Shown one piece after another: positions 11,299 to 24,098 of a stretch of 64,000 nt of DNA. Within the stretch, counting starts at the first letter, position 1. The number at the start of each line of letters is the position of its first letter. The notes beneath the pieces are model-generated. The model was not told where the DNA came from. It worked only from the letters and a program-made list of their open reading frames with translations, and did no database searches. The stretch is from contig NC_073357.2 in NCBI RefSeq assembly GCF_027580225.2, positions 45,408,001 to 45,472,000 of the forward strand, given 5' to 3'. Origin of the DNA: Misgurnus anguillicaudatus. Taxonomy: Eukaryota; Chordata; Actinopteri; Cypriniformes; Cobitidae. The translations under genes were made by a program, and so were the position numbers.

Positions 11299-13493
11299 AC
11301 CTGCATTCTCAACTTAAAAACTAATTAAGCCACAGGAGGGAGCATGCTCCAGTTTTCTGCTCCTCAGCCATGTAAGAGATAGGAAGTGAAAGAGTCCTGG
11401 CATCTGAGAGAGGAGACAGAAAATGTGTCCTGCCACAGACAGATCGCGCTTTGAAGATGTACTTAAAACCACAGTGCAGTTTCTGTGTCTAATGGTATTG
11501 ACTCTATTGTGGGCGTCCTATATTATGTCGTAATAATGACCCCCAGTCCATCGAAATGCAGAACTCATGTATGTGTCAGATTGAAATTAGGACACATCCT
11601 TGATTTATGCGATAAGGTCAAAGAGGCTGAGCTATTTTGTGAGGTGAAGGGTATCAAAGGGGAGTTTCTGTAATAGGACTATATTCACAATGTAGCATAG
11701 CTTCGAAAGCCATATATTGCTTTATAAAATTATTGCTTATTACACAACAAAAGTGATTATGCTATCCATTGATGCAATGCAATGCAATACAAACACAGCT
11801 ATTGGCCAATCAGAATACGACACTATTTATCATTCAATTTAATGCAAACTACTATTTTTACTGCATACTGCACCTTTTTTGCACTTCGTTCTTTTTCCAG
11901 CTTTGCTTTTTATTTATAACAGACCATTAATGAATCTGCAAGTGAAGCTGACTCAGCTTCACACCTACTAACCACTGGATGCCTGCAGAAACCACAGGGG
12001 TAAGAGCGAGTCAAACGAATGCCAGTCAAGTTAATTGAAACCGAGGGCATCGGGGTAGACCGATATAATGATTCGTTTATAGCTGTTTTAAATATTTAAG
12101 GACTACATTAACAAAAAGAATAGCGTCAATGTATTTTCAAGACAGATAGTCGTGTAGTAGTACAGAAGGGGTGTTAACCTCACAGGTTGCCGACACTAAC
12201 TATCCTCCGAAGACACGCCATCATGTCTGCACCTTTGATCTTTACCTTCAGAATGGTGTCTTGAAGCTCAACATTTCTCATTTATCTTCCTAATGAGCTC
12301 CAAACAGATGTCTTGACATATTTCGGAATGCAAAAATCCCACACAAATGTATGCACATACAAATAAACACATTAATTCGTAATTCAAACATGTTTTTCTG
12401 GATTCCAGGCATCTGTATAAGTGGAAAAGTTCCAAAAATTATGAGTTTGTGAAGAGCTATTCATATTGTCAAGCAGGTAAACTTGTGTTTGAGGCGATTA
12501 TACTAAAAGGGTACATTTTACAACACATTATCTCAGCACTATACTACTGGGAAGTCTGAAATGAGTGCTGACCGGGGAGCCATCAAACCATTGACATTCT
12601 TATTGTCATTGAGCATTTTGCTGTAGACATGCTAATATCATTATTTTATGACAGATCTTTTCAAATTAAAAATACTTCCGGGTCAGTAGCTTTATCGACT
12701 ATAAGAAAATGATCAAAATAAAGGCTTTTGAAAATTATGTTTAATTGGAGAATGCATGATTGAGTCTTGACATGTTTTTTCTTTCTCTATAGTTATTTCA
12801 TTTATGGCTTTTTCAAACCAAATCCTATTTTCTCCAGTCAAGCCAGAGGTTTCCATACTGTGTCCATCAGTCATATCAAATTGGTCTTCAACGTCAAACA
12901 CAAAAGCCATTCCTTTAAACTTATTGCGAATAAGGAGTGAAAAGAGAAAGAGAGAGAGACAGTGAGTGAGTGAAATGTGTGAGAAAGCCATTGAGAGCTC
13001 ATGGGGCAGTCATTCGTATTAACGTCAATTACACCTGCACAACAAATTTATATGCAACCAAGCGGCCAGTGGCTGCGCATACGCTCAATACTTCATGCTT
13101 TATCAAGCCAGAAAATCCCCATTAACTCCAAGCAGATCATGAAGTATCGGTGTGGAGACATTTAGCTCCTGCCCATTGCATCCATTACACATGTTGAGTG
13201 AGTGGGTTTGCAATGATTGATTTGATTAGCAAAAGCAACACCGGTACCCATAGGGAGCTCATGAAGCAAAAAAAATTGATGGGTACACATGAAATGAAAA
13301 GATATAATAATTAGACCCACTTAGGTATGAACACGCACACCCAAAATTTCATACCTGTATATGGTATGATACCAGGCACTGACACCACACCTGTAAAGAA
13401 TTGCACTTTCAGAACATTGCACTCGCTAAGGAGAGATCTACTACACTACTTTCAAATTCTTTTCTCTTTTTAGTGAGAATACTTTTAAAACTA
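10431..13493. other. Non-coding DNA with AC microsatellite, possible conserved element
   Basis: Aside from the (AC)n tract at 11254-11293, I see no transposon arms. Around 10545-10640 the sequence looks single-copy and contains ATTAATCAGCTAATTAA (10613-10629), several TAAT cores of the type bound by homeodomain proteins. That is only suggestive of an enhancer. Confidence 0.4.
11254..11293 (+). repeat. (AC)20 microsatellite
   Basis: A dinucleotide AC tract of about 40 bp, followed by ACGCACAAC. Confidence 0.97.
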
Positions 13494-14677
13494 GACTAAA
13501 TGCACACTCACATTATCCAAACCAAACCGCGCCTGAGCATGTTTGAGCCCCAAAGCCTGGTTCGCTTGACTAGTGTGATCCCTCCGTACCGTGCCCGCTG
13601 GCCCGAGGTGGGCTCGGGCGCGGAACACACAGTGTGATTGCAAATCGCGCCTGAGGCGAGACGTCAGTTACGCAACAGTCATTAACTTTAATCTGCTTTC
13701 GTAAAAACCTTCTGATGTGTGCAGCACAGTTATGTGAACGTCTGAGTGCCGCAAGCGATAGATCGACTAAGCAATATGATAGGCTTGGTGAGAGGGCAGC
13801 GTGTCATCGCATCCCAAACGACTACAATACAAGCCCCAAACTTAATGCTACGATGGGCTACAGTGTTGAGAGAGAGTGCTTCCTGTTTTCTTTAAAGGAA
13901 TAGTCAACATATTTTAATATTGAAAATGAGTAATTACCTTAACTAAGAATTGTTGATACATCCCTCTATCATCTGTGTGCGTGCACGTAAGCGCTGGAGC
14001 GCGCTGCTAAGCTTCGATAGCATTTAGCTTAGCCCCATTCATTTAATGGTACCATTTAGAGATAAAGTTAGAAGTGACCAAACACATCAACGTTTTTCCT
14101 ATTTAAGACGAGTAGTTATACGAGCAAGTTTGATGGTACAAAATAAAATGTAGCGCTTTTCTAAGCGGATTTAAAAGAGGAGCTACATGTTATGGCGTAA
14201 TAGCACTTTTGGGAGTACTTCGACTCGGCGCAGTAACACCCTCCCTCTCCCATTATGAGAGGGAGAAGGGGAGCGGACTTTTCAAGCAAGTCGAAGTACT
14301 CCCAAAAAGTGCTATTACGTCATAAAATATAGTTCCTCTTTTAAATCTTCTAACTTTATCTCTAAATGGTACCATTGAATGAATGGGGCTAAGCTAAATG
14401 CTATCGAAGCGTCGCAGCGCGCTCCAGCGCTTACGTGCACGCACACAGATGATAGAGGGATGTATCAACAATTCTTAGTTAAGGTAATAACATATTTTAA
14501 TATTGAAAATGAGTAGACTATTCCTTTAAAACAATCACATCCTAATTGCGAAAGCATTCTCGGGCACAGATCGATAAAAGTACAGTGTAAGTGCGTGCGA
14601 GTGGCGGAGTGAGGAGGGGGGACAATCGCGCTTGGGCACGGTTCGGTCCGTTTAGGTATGATATGAGTGAGCCTAAC
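13494..14677. mobile_element. Older inverted-repeat element hosting a foldback
   Basis: The left side has ACTCACATTATCCAAACC and CCGCGCCTGAGC; the right side, read in reverse, has ACTCATATCATACCTAAACG and CCGTGCCCAAGCGCG. The similarity suggests decayed terminal repeats of one element, split by the TTAA foldback at 13896-14525. No coding region is seen. Boundaries are approximate. Confidence 0.45.
13892..14529. mobile_element. TTAA foldback element
   Basis: TTAA at 13892-13895 and 14526-14529 flank AGGAATAGTCAACATATTTT... and its complement ...GACTATTCCT. The arms extend more than 200 bp, for example ATCCCTCTATCATCTGTGTG paired with CACACAGATGATAGAGGGAT, and AGCACTTTTGGGAGTACTTC paired with GAAGTACTCCCAAAAAGTGC. 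The apex is near 14225-14280. It is related to the elements at 18124 and 22208. Confidence 0.9.
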
Positions 14678-14712
14678 TAAGCTACATAGGGGTTTTTATC
14701 AGCAAGGTTAGG

Positions 14713-14885
14713 CGCAAAAATGAAAATTACCCCATGATTTACTCACCCTTAAGCCATCCATCTTTCAATCTAAACCAATTAGAGTTATAGTGGAAAATGT
14801 CTTGTCTCTTCCGAGTTTTATAATGGTAGAAAATGATGCTATTGATTAATGAGTAATCCACACGTTTTTAGTGCGTTAATAAATT
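14713..14885 (+). mobile_element. Fragment of the AGGAATAGTTCACCC foldback family
   Basis: AAAATGAAAATTACCCCATG, TTTACTCACCCTTAAGCC and TTATAATGGTAGAAAATGA resemble the arm of the element beginning at 54311 (AAAAATTAAAATTAGCCC, then TTACTCCCCCTCAAGC). Neither terminus is present. Confidence 0.45.
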
Positions 14886-14907
14886 ACTTCTGATGGTAAT
14901 TGAGGCA

Positions 14908-15634
14908 ATTTTCCCACACCTTGGCTAACTTCAAATTCAAGGACCTTTCAAGGACTTTCCAGGTCCAATACCCTCAAATTCAAGGACTAAATGTGGGGAA
15001 ACATTTCAAGTGAGAGCAATGTTACATTGTGTTACCTTTTAAGATACATTGTTACATTTCCCTTTGAGGGAACTCGCGCTGCGTCACTGCGGTGACACTT
15101 TGGGGACACTTCCACTGGTAAGTGCGTCTGAATGTGTATATCAAATTCAACCAATGGTGAGGCTTAACGACAAAGACAGGGTGCAGGAAGTATATCGCTA
15201 TCTGAAATATTGCCAAACACAGGGACGCAGGAAGTATGGCAAGGGAGACGCAGCGCCTCGTTCCCTTCTCAGGGAACAACAGTTACATACGTAACCCGAG
15301 ATGTTTTCATGTGTCAAACACAACTATGCAAAAAGCATTTTGGTATGAATCAACATTTGCATTAAGATATAGGCATTTAAAGCGAACAGTTTAGCACGCG
15401 TGCTTAAAAGTCTAGAATTTTTATGATATTATCCTACACTACACAGGGAATAATATGGATTTTTTTTTTTCAGAAAACTTCGTGCATAAAATAGATTTAT
15501 AGATTAAAGCACTTTCAATGACCTGTATCTATGAATGTATATTTTCAAAAACAGGGCCTTGAATCCCAGGGCCTTGAATTTTTTTCCCCAGATTCACAAA
15601 CTTTCAAGGATTTCAAGGCCCTGTGGGAACCCTG
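14908..15634. mobile_element. Inverted-repeat element (TTCCCACA ends) with internal insertion
   Basis: The left end TTTTCCCACACCTTGG is matched in reverse by the right end CAAGGCCCTGTGGGAACCCTG. Both ends carry repeated TTCAAGGAC/CTTTCAAGGA motifs. The interior is interrupted at about 15049-15300 by a different repeat. Confidence 0.55.
15049..15300. mobile_element. GTTACAT-flanked repeat with CCCT...AGGGAAC blocks
   Basis: It starts GTTACATTTCCCTTTGAGGG and ends CTTCTCAGGGAACAACAG followed by TTACAT. The GTTACAT heptamer on both sides may be a target duplication. The open frames on both strands (15049-15294 and 15052-15279) have no domain. I recognise the sequence as a recurrent fish repeat but cannot name its class. 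Confidence 0.45.
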
Positions 15635-18123
15635 TTTATTTTACATGTAATGCTGTACATATGCACATTTATATTTTGTCTTTACCTTGTAACTAAATTA
15701 CATGTATTTTACAAGTTTTTTTATACTTTTTATTTGGCAGACAAACACAACATTTAAATACTTAAATCTTAAGGAATTTTCATTTTCCCATTGCAGTGTC
15801 TAAGATGCTTTATTGACCATTACATAAGTAATTCAATCAATAAAAAGCAAAAGGTGCGGAGTATACCATGTTGTTCACACATCTGTTGTGAGTAAAGGGG
15901 CGCAACAGGATCCGAAACCATAAAAAAACGATCAAACAAAATGACTGACGCTTGACGCAGGCCAAATCAGGTACAGACCTGTGCCTCTACTGATTCAATG
16001 CAATGCTGTGACAGATAGATGTGATAGGTCAGCTAAAGGAATCAGGAACCCTGCACACAATAAGTGGTGTGTCAAGGCTTTGCTTGAGATGTAACACGGT
16101 TCTCCTCCAGCAGGACTGCACTGTTAGCAGTAATATGTGGCCCCGAGGTTGTTAGGTCTCTTTTTAACCCCGCTGTGAGGATGTTAGACAACCCAGCCAG
16201 AATACACACATGAATACTCATATAAATTTACCTTCAGTAACACATTCTAAGGTGAAAGGCTTCTTAAAAGGTTTCTTAAACAACACTGGTATATTAGTTA
16301 GGAGTATTTCCTCACAGTAAAGGACATTCCTACTGTACTCCCGGTGTGAGGGGAATTCTGGGCTGCTGTTTTTACGCAAGCGGTCAAAGTCCGGAACACC
16401 TCATTACTCTCTTTGCTCCGAGCAAGGACCCCTCCTCAAGGATCCCTGAAGTGGGCCAAAGCATCCATCATGCAGACCCAGAACTGAGACAAGCTCAGTG
16501 GCTCACAGGGGATGTCTCCGGAGATCAGACATCTTTCCCCAGAGACCTGGGGGAAGATCCAGAACTTGGCATAGAGGATGATGCCTGATTTTTGGCGATT
16601 TTCTACTATTTAACTTTGTATTTTGTTAAATTCCTCATATGTTACCTATAATATGCTACTAAACACGTTGACAACTAGCAGTCTCAGTTCAAATGAACTC
16701 ACTTTTAATATTTATAAAATTTGTGCTACCAAAAAAGCCAAACAGACAAAGCAGAAATTAACATGCAGAAACCATCGTACTAACCTGTGACCACATATGC
16801 ATACATTTCCTTGCTCAGGATGACACAAGAACCGCAAATCCTATTTTCCCTGCAGCAAAGGCATGTAAAGTCAGCAGAGTAACTGTGAGGCTAAGTGGTT
16901 GGGAAAATGGACTGCCAATGGGCCCGAGCTGCCTTTGTGCCCTTGAGCAAAGCACGCCAACCAAACTGCATCAATATATGTTTAGTCGTCACTCAAGTAC
17001 ATGGTCCAAAGAAATGTCTGTCAGTTGCAAATAACAGGGTGCCGGGGAAGGAAAACATTACATTAAAATGCAATCTCACATTATGTTATGTGTACATCAT
17101 GTAAACACTTGGCTGTTTTTTGCAAGCGAAAACATTATTTACAAATAAAAAAAACATTCACTAGATTAAGCATGCTTATGAGTCAATACAGGTGGGAACA
17201 AAATCAATGCAGTATTGTATTGCATAATTTTATAACTATATTTACTGAAGCTAAGAATATGCGGTTTCCTTATTATTCAAAGGCAAGAACATTCATAATA
17301 ATTCAAACTGCACTTAAATATAATGATCAGTCCACAATTCCTTTTAGCTTTATAACATTCCTAAAAAGAACAGGCAGGGCAAGGATTGTGCAGTATAAGC
17401 AATATAAGGTAATCATACTGCATTACAGTCTGGACTGCATCGCAACGTAGGAAAAAAAGAATCACAATAAAGTATGTTTCATAAAATTCCTGGTGAGTCT
17501 CATCCTGTACCTCTGTACCAATACAGCACAGCAATCCACACAACAGACTACAAAAAATAAAGGGGAAATAAATCATTACCCCTCTATTCTGTTTCTGTTG
17601 TTTCTGCACTGTTGTATTGGCAGGCTACAAAAGTAATACGTGAGAGCACTCGAAGAAACGCAAACTGACTGAAAGGTTTTATTCCCTGCCAGCCACCAAC
17701 ATGGGCATTTACTGTGGTGGAAAACTCTAAAGAGAAAATAAATGAAGGGGCACAAGGGTGTCTGTTCACAGATATATAAAATAAAACAGAGCAAGATGGA
17801 TCTAGAGTACTTGACAGTAGATCCTAAATATGTTAGGCACGTATCCTGCTCTTAAAAATAAATATGCTGTGTTTCTGGAATATACAAGCTGCTACATTTA
17901 CCAATTAACATGAAACAATGAGATTCATTTGGATGTGGTTCAGAATTATATTACACTTGTAACCGGGAAGCCTCATTAGAGAAAGAGATCATAAGGAATT
18001 TACTGATTTTAGATCTTTAACTTAGTTCCTATGAGATAACATCTTTCCCATTTAATAATTTGCCCTAACTACATACAGAGCAAGAAGAATAAACAAAAGT
18101 AATACTATTATAATACTACATCA
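15635..18123. other. Mostly unannotated non-coding DNA
   Basis: One decayed SINE at 16889-17033 is the only repeat I can support. Frames at 16346-16588 and 17088-17450 look random. Confidence 0.45.
16889..17033 (+). mobile_element. Decayed SINE with core GCCCTTGAGCAA motif
   Basis: GTGCCCTTGAGCAAAGCACG is very close to the conserved core segment (GCCCTTGAGCAAGGCA) of vertebrate SINEs. It is preceded by a tRNA-like GGCTAAGTGGTTGGG and followed by a weak version of the GTCTGCCAAATG tail. Confidence 0.5.
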
Positions 18124-18448
18124 AGCACTTCCATGTTTCCCTATTTAAAGACTGTTACAAGAGTTACACGAGTAAGTATGGTGGCACAAAATAAAACATG
18201 GCGATTTTTAAGTGGATAATAAAATGAGAACTATATTGTATGACGGAAGAGCACGTAGTAACTACTCATGTAACAGTCTTTAAATAGGGAAAACATGGAA
18301 GTGTTTGGTGGCTTCTAAATTCATCCCTGTTTGGATCCTAAGGAATAAATGGGGCTAGGCTAAATGCTAACACATTCACAACGCGCTGTACAAAGATAAA
18401 GTGCACGCACTGAAAAAAGATAGGTATGTATTTATTCGTCTAAGTTAA

Positions 18449-18452
<4 letters not shown>
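18124..18452. mobile_element. Foldback element fragment, right end replaced by (AT)n
   Basis: CTTCCATGTTTCCCTATTTA (left) pairs with AAATAGGGAAAACATGGAAG (right) around about 100 bp. The flanking CCTGTTTGGATCCTAAGGAA and GGGGCTAGGCTAAATGCTA are shared with 22208-22663. The right terminus is missing where the AT tract begins. Confidence 0.7.

Positions 18453-18453
<1 letters not shown>

Positions 18454-18532
<79 letters not shown>
18454..18532. repeat. (AT)39 microsatellite
   Basis: About 79 bp of pure AT repeat, self-complementary. It sits at the position where the sister element continues with its right terminus. Confidence 0.97.
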
Positions 18533-18534
<2 letters not shown>

Positions 18535-18626
18535 GAAAAAAATTAAATACAAATAAATACATCTGAATTAAAATGCTTAGAAAAGAACAGTAACAAACAG
18601 ACCTAGTGACCACTTAATATTTTTTA

Positions 18627-19205
18627 TTAAAGGGCCCATATTATGTCGGCACCGACAGCCCCGTGGTTAGTGGGCCGACACATATAACACCAGTGTGTTC
18701 ACGTCGACCCAAGTTAGATACCCGTCTCTGAGGTCCTTTGTCGATCCCGCTCCACCCAACACTTTCCTGTCTACACTTCACTATACTGTCTAAATAAAGC
18801 CCCCCAAAAAGGGCACATATTATCTAAAATTAACTTTTACAAAGTGTTTGGACATAAATGTTGTTGTGTTGGCAGTATGTGAACACAACCACCCTGTTTT
18901 AATGTGATGTCACACTTACAAAGCTCTGCCCACAACCACTGACTGACTGGGTAACTTTACCCAAATGCTTTTCTAAATGTGTTTGTTAGCACATTGTAGC
19001 ACTAATGCGGCTAAAGTACCAGACTGTATTCACCGGGATCTAATCTATTATTAACCAAAAGCAGTAGCTCATTTTTTTGCTCCCATTCAAATAGGGGCAT
19101 TTTGGAAATGCTATAACAAATGATTCTCAGTCACACCTGAGACTTCTTGTAAAAAAAAGCATAAAATTGGACATTTTATTTTACCCAGTCTGTAAAAACC
19201 CCGTT
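18627..19205. mobile_element. TTAA element (AGGGCCCATATTATG) interrupted by a SINE
   Basis: TTAA at 18627-18630 is followed by AGGGCCCATATTATG. The body resumes after the SINE with CTAAAATTAACTTTTACAAA. The right edge is uncertain, possibly near CCCCGTTAA at about 19205. No coding capacity. Confidence 0.5.
18645..18810 (+). mobile_element. tRNA-derived SINE with TAAATAAAG tail
   Basis: The A-box-like segment CCCGTGGTTAGTGGGCC is followed by a B-box-like AGTTAGATACCC. The body CTTTCCTGTCTACACTTCAC ends in CTGTCTAAATAAAG. Direct repeats GGGCCCATATTAT (18632-18644) and GGGCACATATTAT (18811-18823) differ at one base and mark the target duplication. The layout fits the zebrafish mermaid-type SINE as I remember it. 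A minus-strand relative is at 61888. Confidence 0.8.
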
Positions 19206-22200
19206 AATGTAGTTTTTTGTGATTTACTCTTTTCTAAATAAAATTAACCTACAAAAATAAAGAACATTTTGTCCAAATATAACCTTGATATCATTAATAT
19301 TGACTGAGTAAGGTCATGTCAAAGACTGAATCAATGTGAACTCATCGAGTTAAATCAAACCTTATTATTAGATTATTACTTCGATACAGTATATTGGCCA
19401 GCCCTAAGACTATATAATGTTATTTGAAATAAAACATTTAATACAAGAAATGCGCATTTGATGAAGTGTCTTGTATGACCAACCCAACCCTATTTACACC
19501 AATTTAAGTTTTAAAAAAGACCTTAACAGTAACTGTTACCCACAGACAGTAAAAGTTTTTGTTTCGAGCTAAACACGAAAGTGCCAACCTGCAGTTCAGA
19601 ATGAACATCTCTGATTGATTAAGCCTAATTCCCAACCCTCATGTACAGAATTACAACTAACAGACGACATTATCTATTGAAGGGACACATATGCGCCAAT
19701 AGCCGCACACTGTGCGCACTGGCAGGTGAAGTGTTTCACAGCATAGATAACCTAATTCACAAAAGGTTAAATAATTATTACAGTTCTTATCTGCCTAAAT
19801 CATCAGCCTGTAGTCACATTAACAGTCATAGCCAGTCATCACTTAAAATCTGACCTATGAAAAACTACAAAATCCAGAGAGAGACCAATGACACAATTCA
19901 CAGGTCAGTTATTGAGATAATATTTTAGGCTCTCATACAGTATAGCACAAAAGTGAATGAAAGAAAGAAGAGATTTGACTCTCTATGCATAATCACTGTG
20001 TCCACTTATCTCCATACTTCAGTCACTTGAGAAGAAGAGAGAGCTTGAATCTTTGTGACTGACATGCTTCCAGCATTTGGACAACAGCCCAGATGTTACT
20101 CACTTCAGTGAGATACAGTACATCATTAACAACTGTTCAAGAACAAATATGATGATCTTTGTTGGGAGTCAACTTCCCATTCAAAATCCTTCCGCTTTCA
20201 TGCCACTCAATCTTTCATGTGAGATTTTTTATGGTTTACAGATTTGATCATTACCAGTCACTGTATCTAATCTACTGTAAGAACCAACATGCAGCTGGGT
20301 GAGATAATGTTACAGTTTTTTTTCCAATCCGCATTTAGGTCATAAAAGGAAAAAACTCAAATGCTTTGTTGCGTACATTGTTGCGTCAAATATAATTTTT
20401 TGGGGGGTTAAGTTTTTATCCTTTCAGTTTAAACAATCAGATGATTGATATCTTGTAGATATGGATACCATAATTTTTCGTAAAATATTTAAAAAGATGA
20501 TTAATTTTAGAAATTTAAATGTCCCAAATAAACAGAGACCTACATGCATAAGATGGTTTCTATAAATGAAAGAATCTTCAATCTTGCTATTCTGCACATT
20601 CTCTCTCTCTCTTTCTCTTTCTATCTCTCCAGATGAGAGTACAATGGCATGACCCAAATAGACAGCTGCACTGTCATTGGTTGAGATTACTGAAGGAACC
20701 TCCTTCACAACATCAGCTTTAATAATTCATTACATACGCACTGACTCTTAGCTCTGATGAAAGCCAAAAACTTGCCTCACAAAAAATTGCCTTCATGTAC
20801 AATGCAGAAGTTACATACATTCACTATGACACTGAATGTCATCACATTAGTATTTTACATCAAATGTACATTCTTGCATAAATAGTAACTGTACATTTAT
20901 TTTGACAATAGCAACACATGCAATATCAATGACAATGTATAGACAGGCTTTATCCCACTAAATCTCTTCCATCACACAAGTATAAAAAACAGGAAAGGAA
21001 ATATGATGCAATATTTTAACACGTCTATGTGCTCCTCTGTGCAAGCGATCCAAACCTCAGACTGTCTATCTTTACAGATACCCATCATTCCCACCACCTC
21101 TAAGCAGAATAAATGAATCTTTATGTGCTTGTGTGTGAAAGTACTACACAGCAGTAACCGCTCTTTCCTGCAGGCTAGCTGTGATGCTATCAGCTATCAG
21201 TTGCCCTCCAACAGGGCACAGAGTAAGAAACCCACCTGAAACTCTCACCCTGACAGACCCTCATGCTGAGGCAGGAGGGGGAGATAAAAGGAGGGAGAAA
21301 TGGAGAGATGAAGTAATTGCCGGAGGAGAAGTGAGGGTTGAGTGATTGACAGTTTTGTGAATGAGTGCAGGAAGCAGTCACCTAATTTTCCTTTAACAGC
21401 TATATGATTTTATCCATTCAACTAAACAACATGGTCAGTTTGAAGAGAGAACAGAAATGAAGGATGGAGAAGTGGAGAGGTGAAAATCAAAGTGAACAAC
21501 GGATCAGAGAAGAGGTAAACATGAGTCACAAGGCCATCCAAAACAGTCAAAATATCTTTTTTCATCCCAAAATAGAAAGTTAAAATGAGAGAAAAGTTAT
21601 ATATTTCACATATTTTAGATTTCTTGTATTGCCACATTATCGTAAAGCATGAATGAATGAAAATTCTGATATTGTTCACAATGTCATTTATTTACAAAAC
21701 TTGTTAGCATGTGTAGTCTTGTTTTTTAATTAAATTTTACTTAAAAATAAAATGTGCTGTATTTTGGGAGAAAATATATTGGCAGAATCCATTAAACGCC
21801 ATGATGATTTTTCAGCAAAGTCCTCTAAGTGCACTTAAGAAGAACTGGATGAACGGCATGTGTACGTCAAAGGTGCAAGAGTTTTTTACCCAGTTAATAG
21901 AGGTTTAGCAAATATATTAGGATACTGACCAGATTTTTGAGCCTTTTACAGTTATTCAAAAATGACTGAAGAGTAACCAGAGACATTTTAGTAGTGGAGA
22001 TATTTGCATGTACTTAGAGGGGTTTGCAGCAAAAACAGTCAAATTTGTTGACAATTGTGAAAATAAGGAATTTCTTTTACTGACCAATACATTTTCATTG
22101 CCATTAATGTGATATTACTGAACCTAAGTAAAAAAGCCTGATAAAAAATGCTAATTTAGAAGAATACATGTTAGACGTTTTGCACCTGAGCTCTTCATAT

Positions 22201-22207
22201 GCTTGTC
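19206..22207. other. Unannotated non-coding DNA
   Basis: No repeat arms, genes or RNAs recognised. There is a minor (CT)-rich tract near 20601-20630. Frames such as 20424-20708 cross it and look random. Confidence 0.5.
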
Positions 22208-22663
22208 TTAAAGGAAAACACCACCGTTTTTCAAAATTTTACTATGTTCTTACTTCAACTTAGACAAATAAATACATACCTATCTTTTTTTAATGTGTGC
22301 ATTTAATCTTTTACAGCGCGTCGTGAATGTGTTAGCATTTAGCCTAGCCCCATTCATTCCTTAGGATCCAAACAGGGATGAATTTAGAAGCCACCAAACA
22401 CTTTCATGTTTTCCCTATTTAAAGACGATGGCACAAAATAAATAAAATGAACAACTACTCATGTAACAGTCTTTAAATATGGAAAACATGCAAGTGTTTG
22501 GTGGCTTCTAAATTCGTCCCTGTTTGGATCCTAAGGAATGAATGGGGCTAGGCTAAATGCTAGATTAAGTGCATGCATTGAAAAAATATAGGTATGAATT
22601 AATTTGTCTATGTTGAGGTAAGAACACAGTAAAATATTGAAAAATGGTGATGTTTTCCTTTAA
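22208..22663. mobile_element. TTAA foldback element
   Basis: TTAA at 22208-22211 and 22660-22663 flank AGGAAAACACCACCGTTTTT and its complement AAAAATGGTGATGTTTTCCT (two mismatches in 20). Longer arms carry GGATCCAAACAGGGATGAAT and ATTCGTCCCTGTTTGGATCC. It is the complete sister of the fragment at 18124 and also related to 13892. Confidence 0.9.
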
Positions 22664-23620
22664 AAATTACCTAATGATTAAAAAACATTTTAATTTTGAG
22701 GTAAAACATGACCTGGATATAGGAGATTCACCCCTGTATTATTGCCTATTTTTGTACACAATTCTAGGCACACACAAGGATAGAATGTGTAATTCATACG
22801 TATCCCCCTAAGCCCCAGAGGCATGCTTTACAATGCAGCTAAGGTGACACCGAGTGATACGTAAGAGAATAGTGTGTGTGTGTGCTAGTGTTTGTAGCGG
22901 TGTGGATTTCAGGCTTTCATTGATATAACATGCAGTGCCACGTGTCGGCTGAGCTTAGCCATCCTGAGCATGAGCCATATACAAGAGCTCTGGGATCGAT
23001 ACAACATAGACAGACCAAAGAGAGGAGCTTTGATTAGGAGGATTCTCATACAGCCCTGATTCGCTTCACACTTCACACACACACAGAGAAAATGACTAGG
23101 GCAATTTAACAGAAGACACATGCACACTTAAGTACATAGATCTTACCTAACACATGAAGTATAAGCAGGTAATCATGATATCATATTACAGCAAATGATC
23201 GATCCAATTTTACATGCTGCAGCAACATAAACATTTACGGCGCAAAGAGTATCTTTATCACCAGTCTAGACTATGGCTTTGAACTACCAGACATCCCCCA
23301 CTCCTCAGACACACACCCGTGCACTATATATAAAGGCAAGGTACCACCAGTAGCCCAGGGCAGTGTGCCATGTATTATAAATGCAGTATCTCTAAATGAC
23401 TCTTCTCTCTTTCATTTCTCATTATTTCTAAGTCACAGACACGCGTAAGCGCTGGCACATGACCTAACTGCCCTCTGATCCCATGCGCCTTCTGTCCTCA
23501 TTCCCTACTTCTGAAACACAGTATAAAAAAATTATATAAAACCGTCACATTCACAGTTTAAAGAAAAGCAAGCAATTTTCGGCTTTATAAATATAAGTAA
23601 ATATATGAAACAAAGCTGTA
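22664..23620. other. Unannotated non-coding DNA
   Basis: Nothing beyond a short GT-rich tract near 22872-22885. Confidence 0.5.
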
Positions 23621-23760
23621 TGTTCCTGTAGATTACTTGGTATAGTATTGCATTAGCAATGCAAAGGTCATACGTTTGATTCCAGGGATTACACATACTG
23701 ATATAATGTGTAAGTCGCTTTGGATAAAAGCATTTGCCAAATGCATGAATGCATAAATGG
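23621..23760 (+). mobile_element. SINE copy
   Basis: CTGTAGATTACTTGGTATAG is a damaged A-box head. TTGCATTAGCAATGCAAAGG and GTTTGATTCCAGGG give the second half, and GTCGCTTTGGATAAAAGC ends in ATGCATAAATGG. Same family as 1231. Confidence 0.75.
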
Positions 23761-23856
23761 TAATCTGAAAGTAACTGATCAAAAAATTATCAAATTAGCC
23801 AAAATATTCAATACATGATGATGTAGATATAAGTAAATATAAGTATTGCTTATATA

Positions 23857-24098
23857 TGAAGTGTTTTGTTGCAAAACGAGATAACCTCCATTTTTTTAAT
23901 TGTTCAGAAATCTCGTTTTTTTGGTTGGGCATTCCAATTAATTTCAATGCAACTGCAGTTGGTTTGTTTTGATTTAACCTTCATAACTTAAAAAATACAG
24001 CTAAGTAGCACCATAAAACAAAATAATAACATGATAACATAATAATAAACATGTTTTGACAAAAATGGATTTATCTCGTTTTGCAACGAAACTCTTCA
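23857..24098. mobile_element. TA-flanked foldback MITE between SINE pieces
   Basis: TGAAGTGTTTTGTTGCAAAA at the left is the complement, with a few mismatches, of TTTTGCAACGAAACTCTTCA at the right. Both continue into CGAGATAA. TATA occurs on both outer sides, consistent with a TA target duplication (Tc1/mariner type). The SINE at 24099 starts immediately after it. Confidence 0.75.

Noticed and set aside
16346..16588. 80-codon plus-strand frame as an exon
   Set aside because: No recognisable domain and no convincing splice signals; composition is similar to surrounding DNA.
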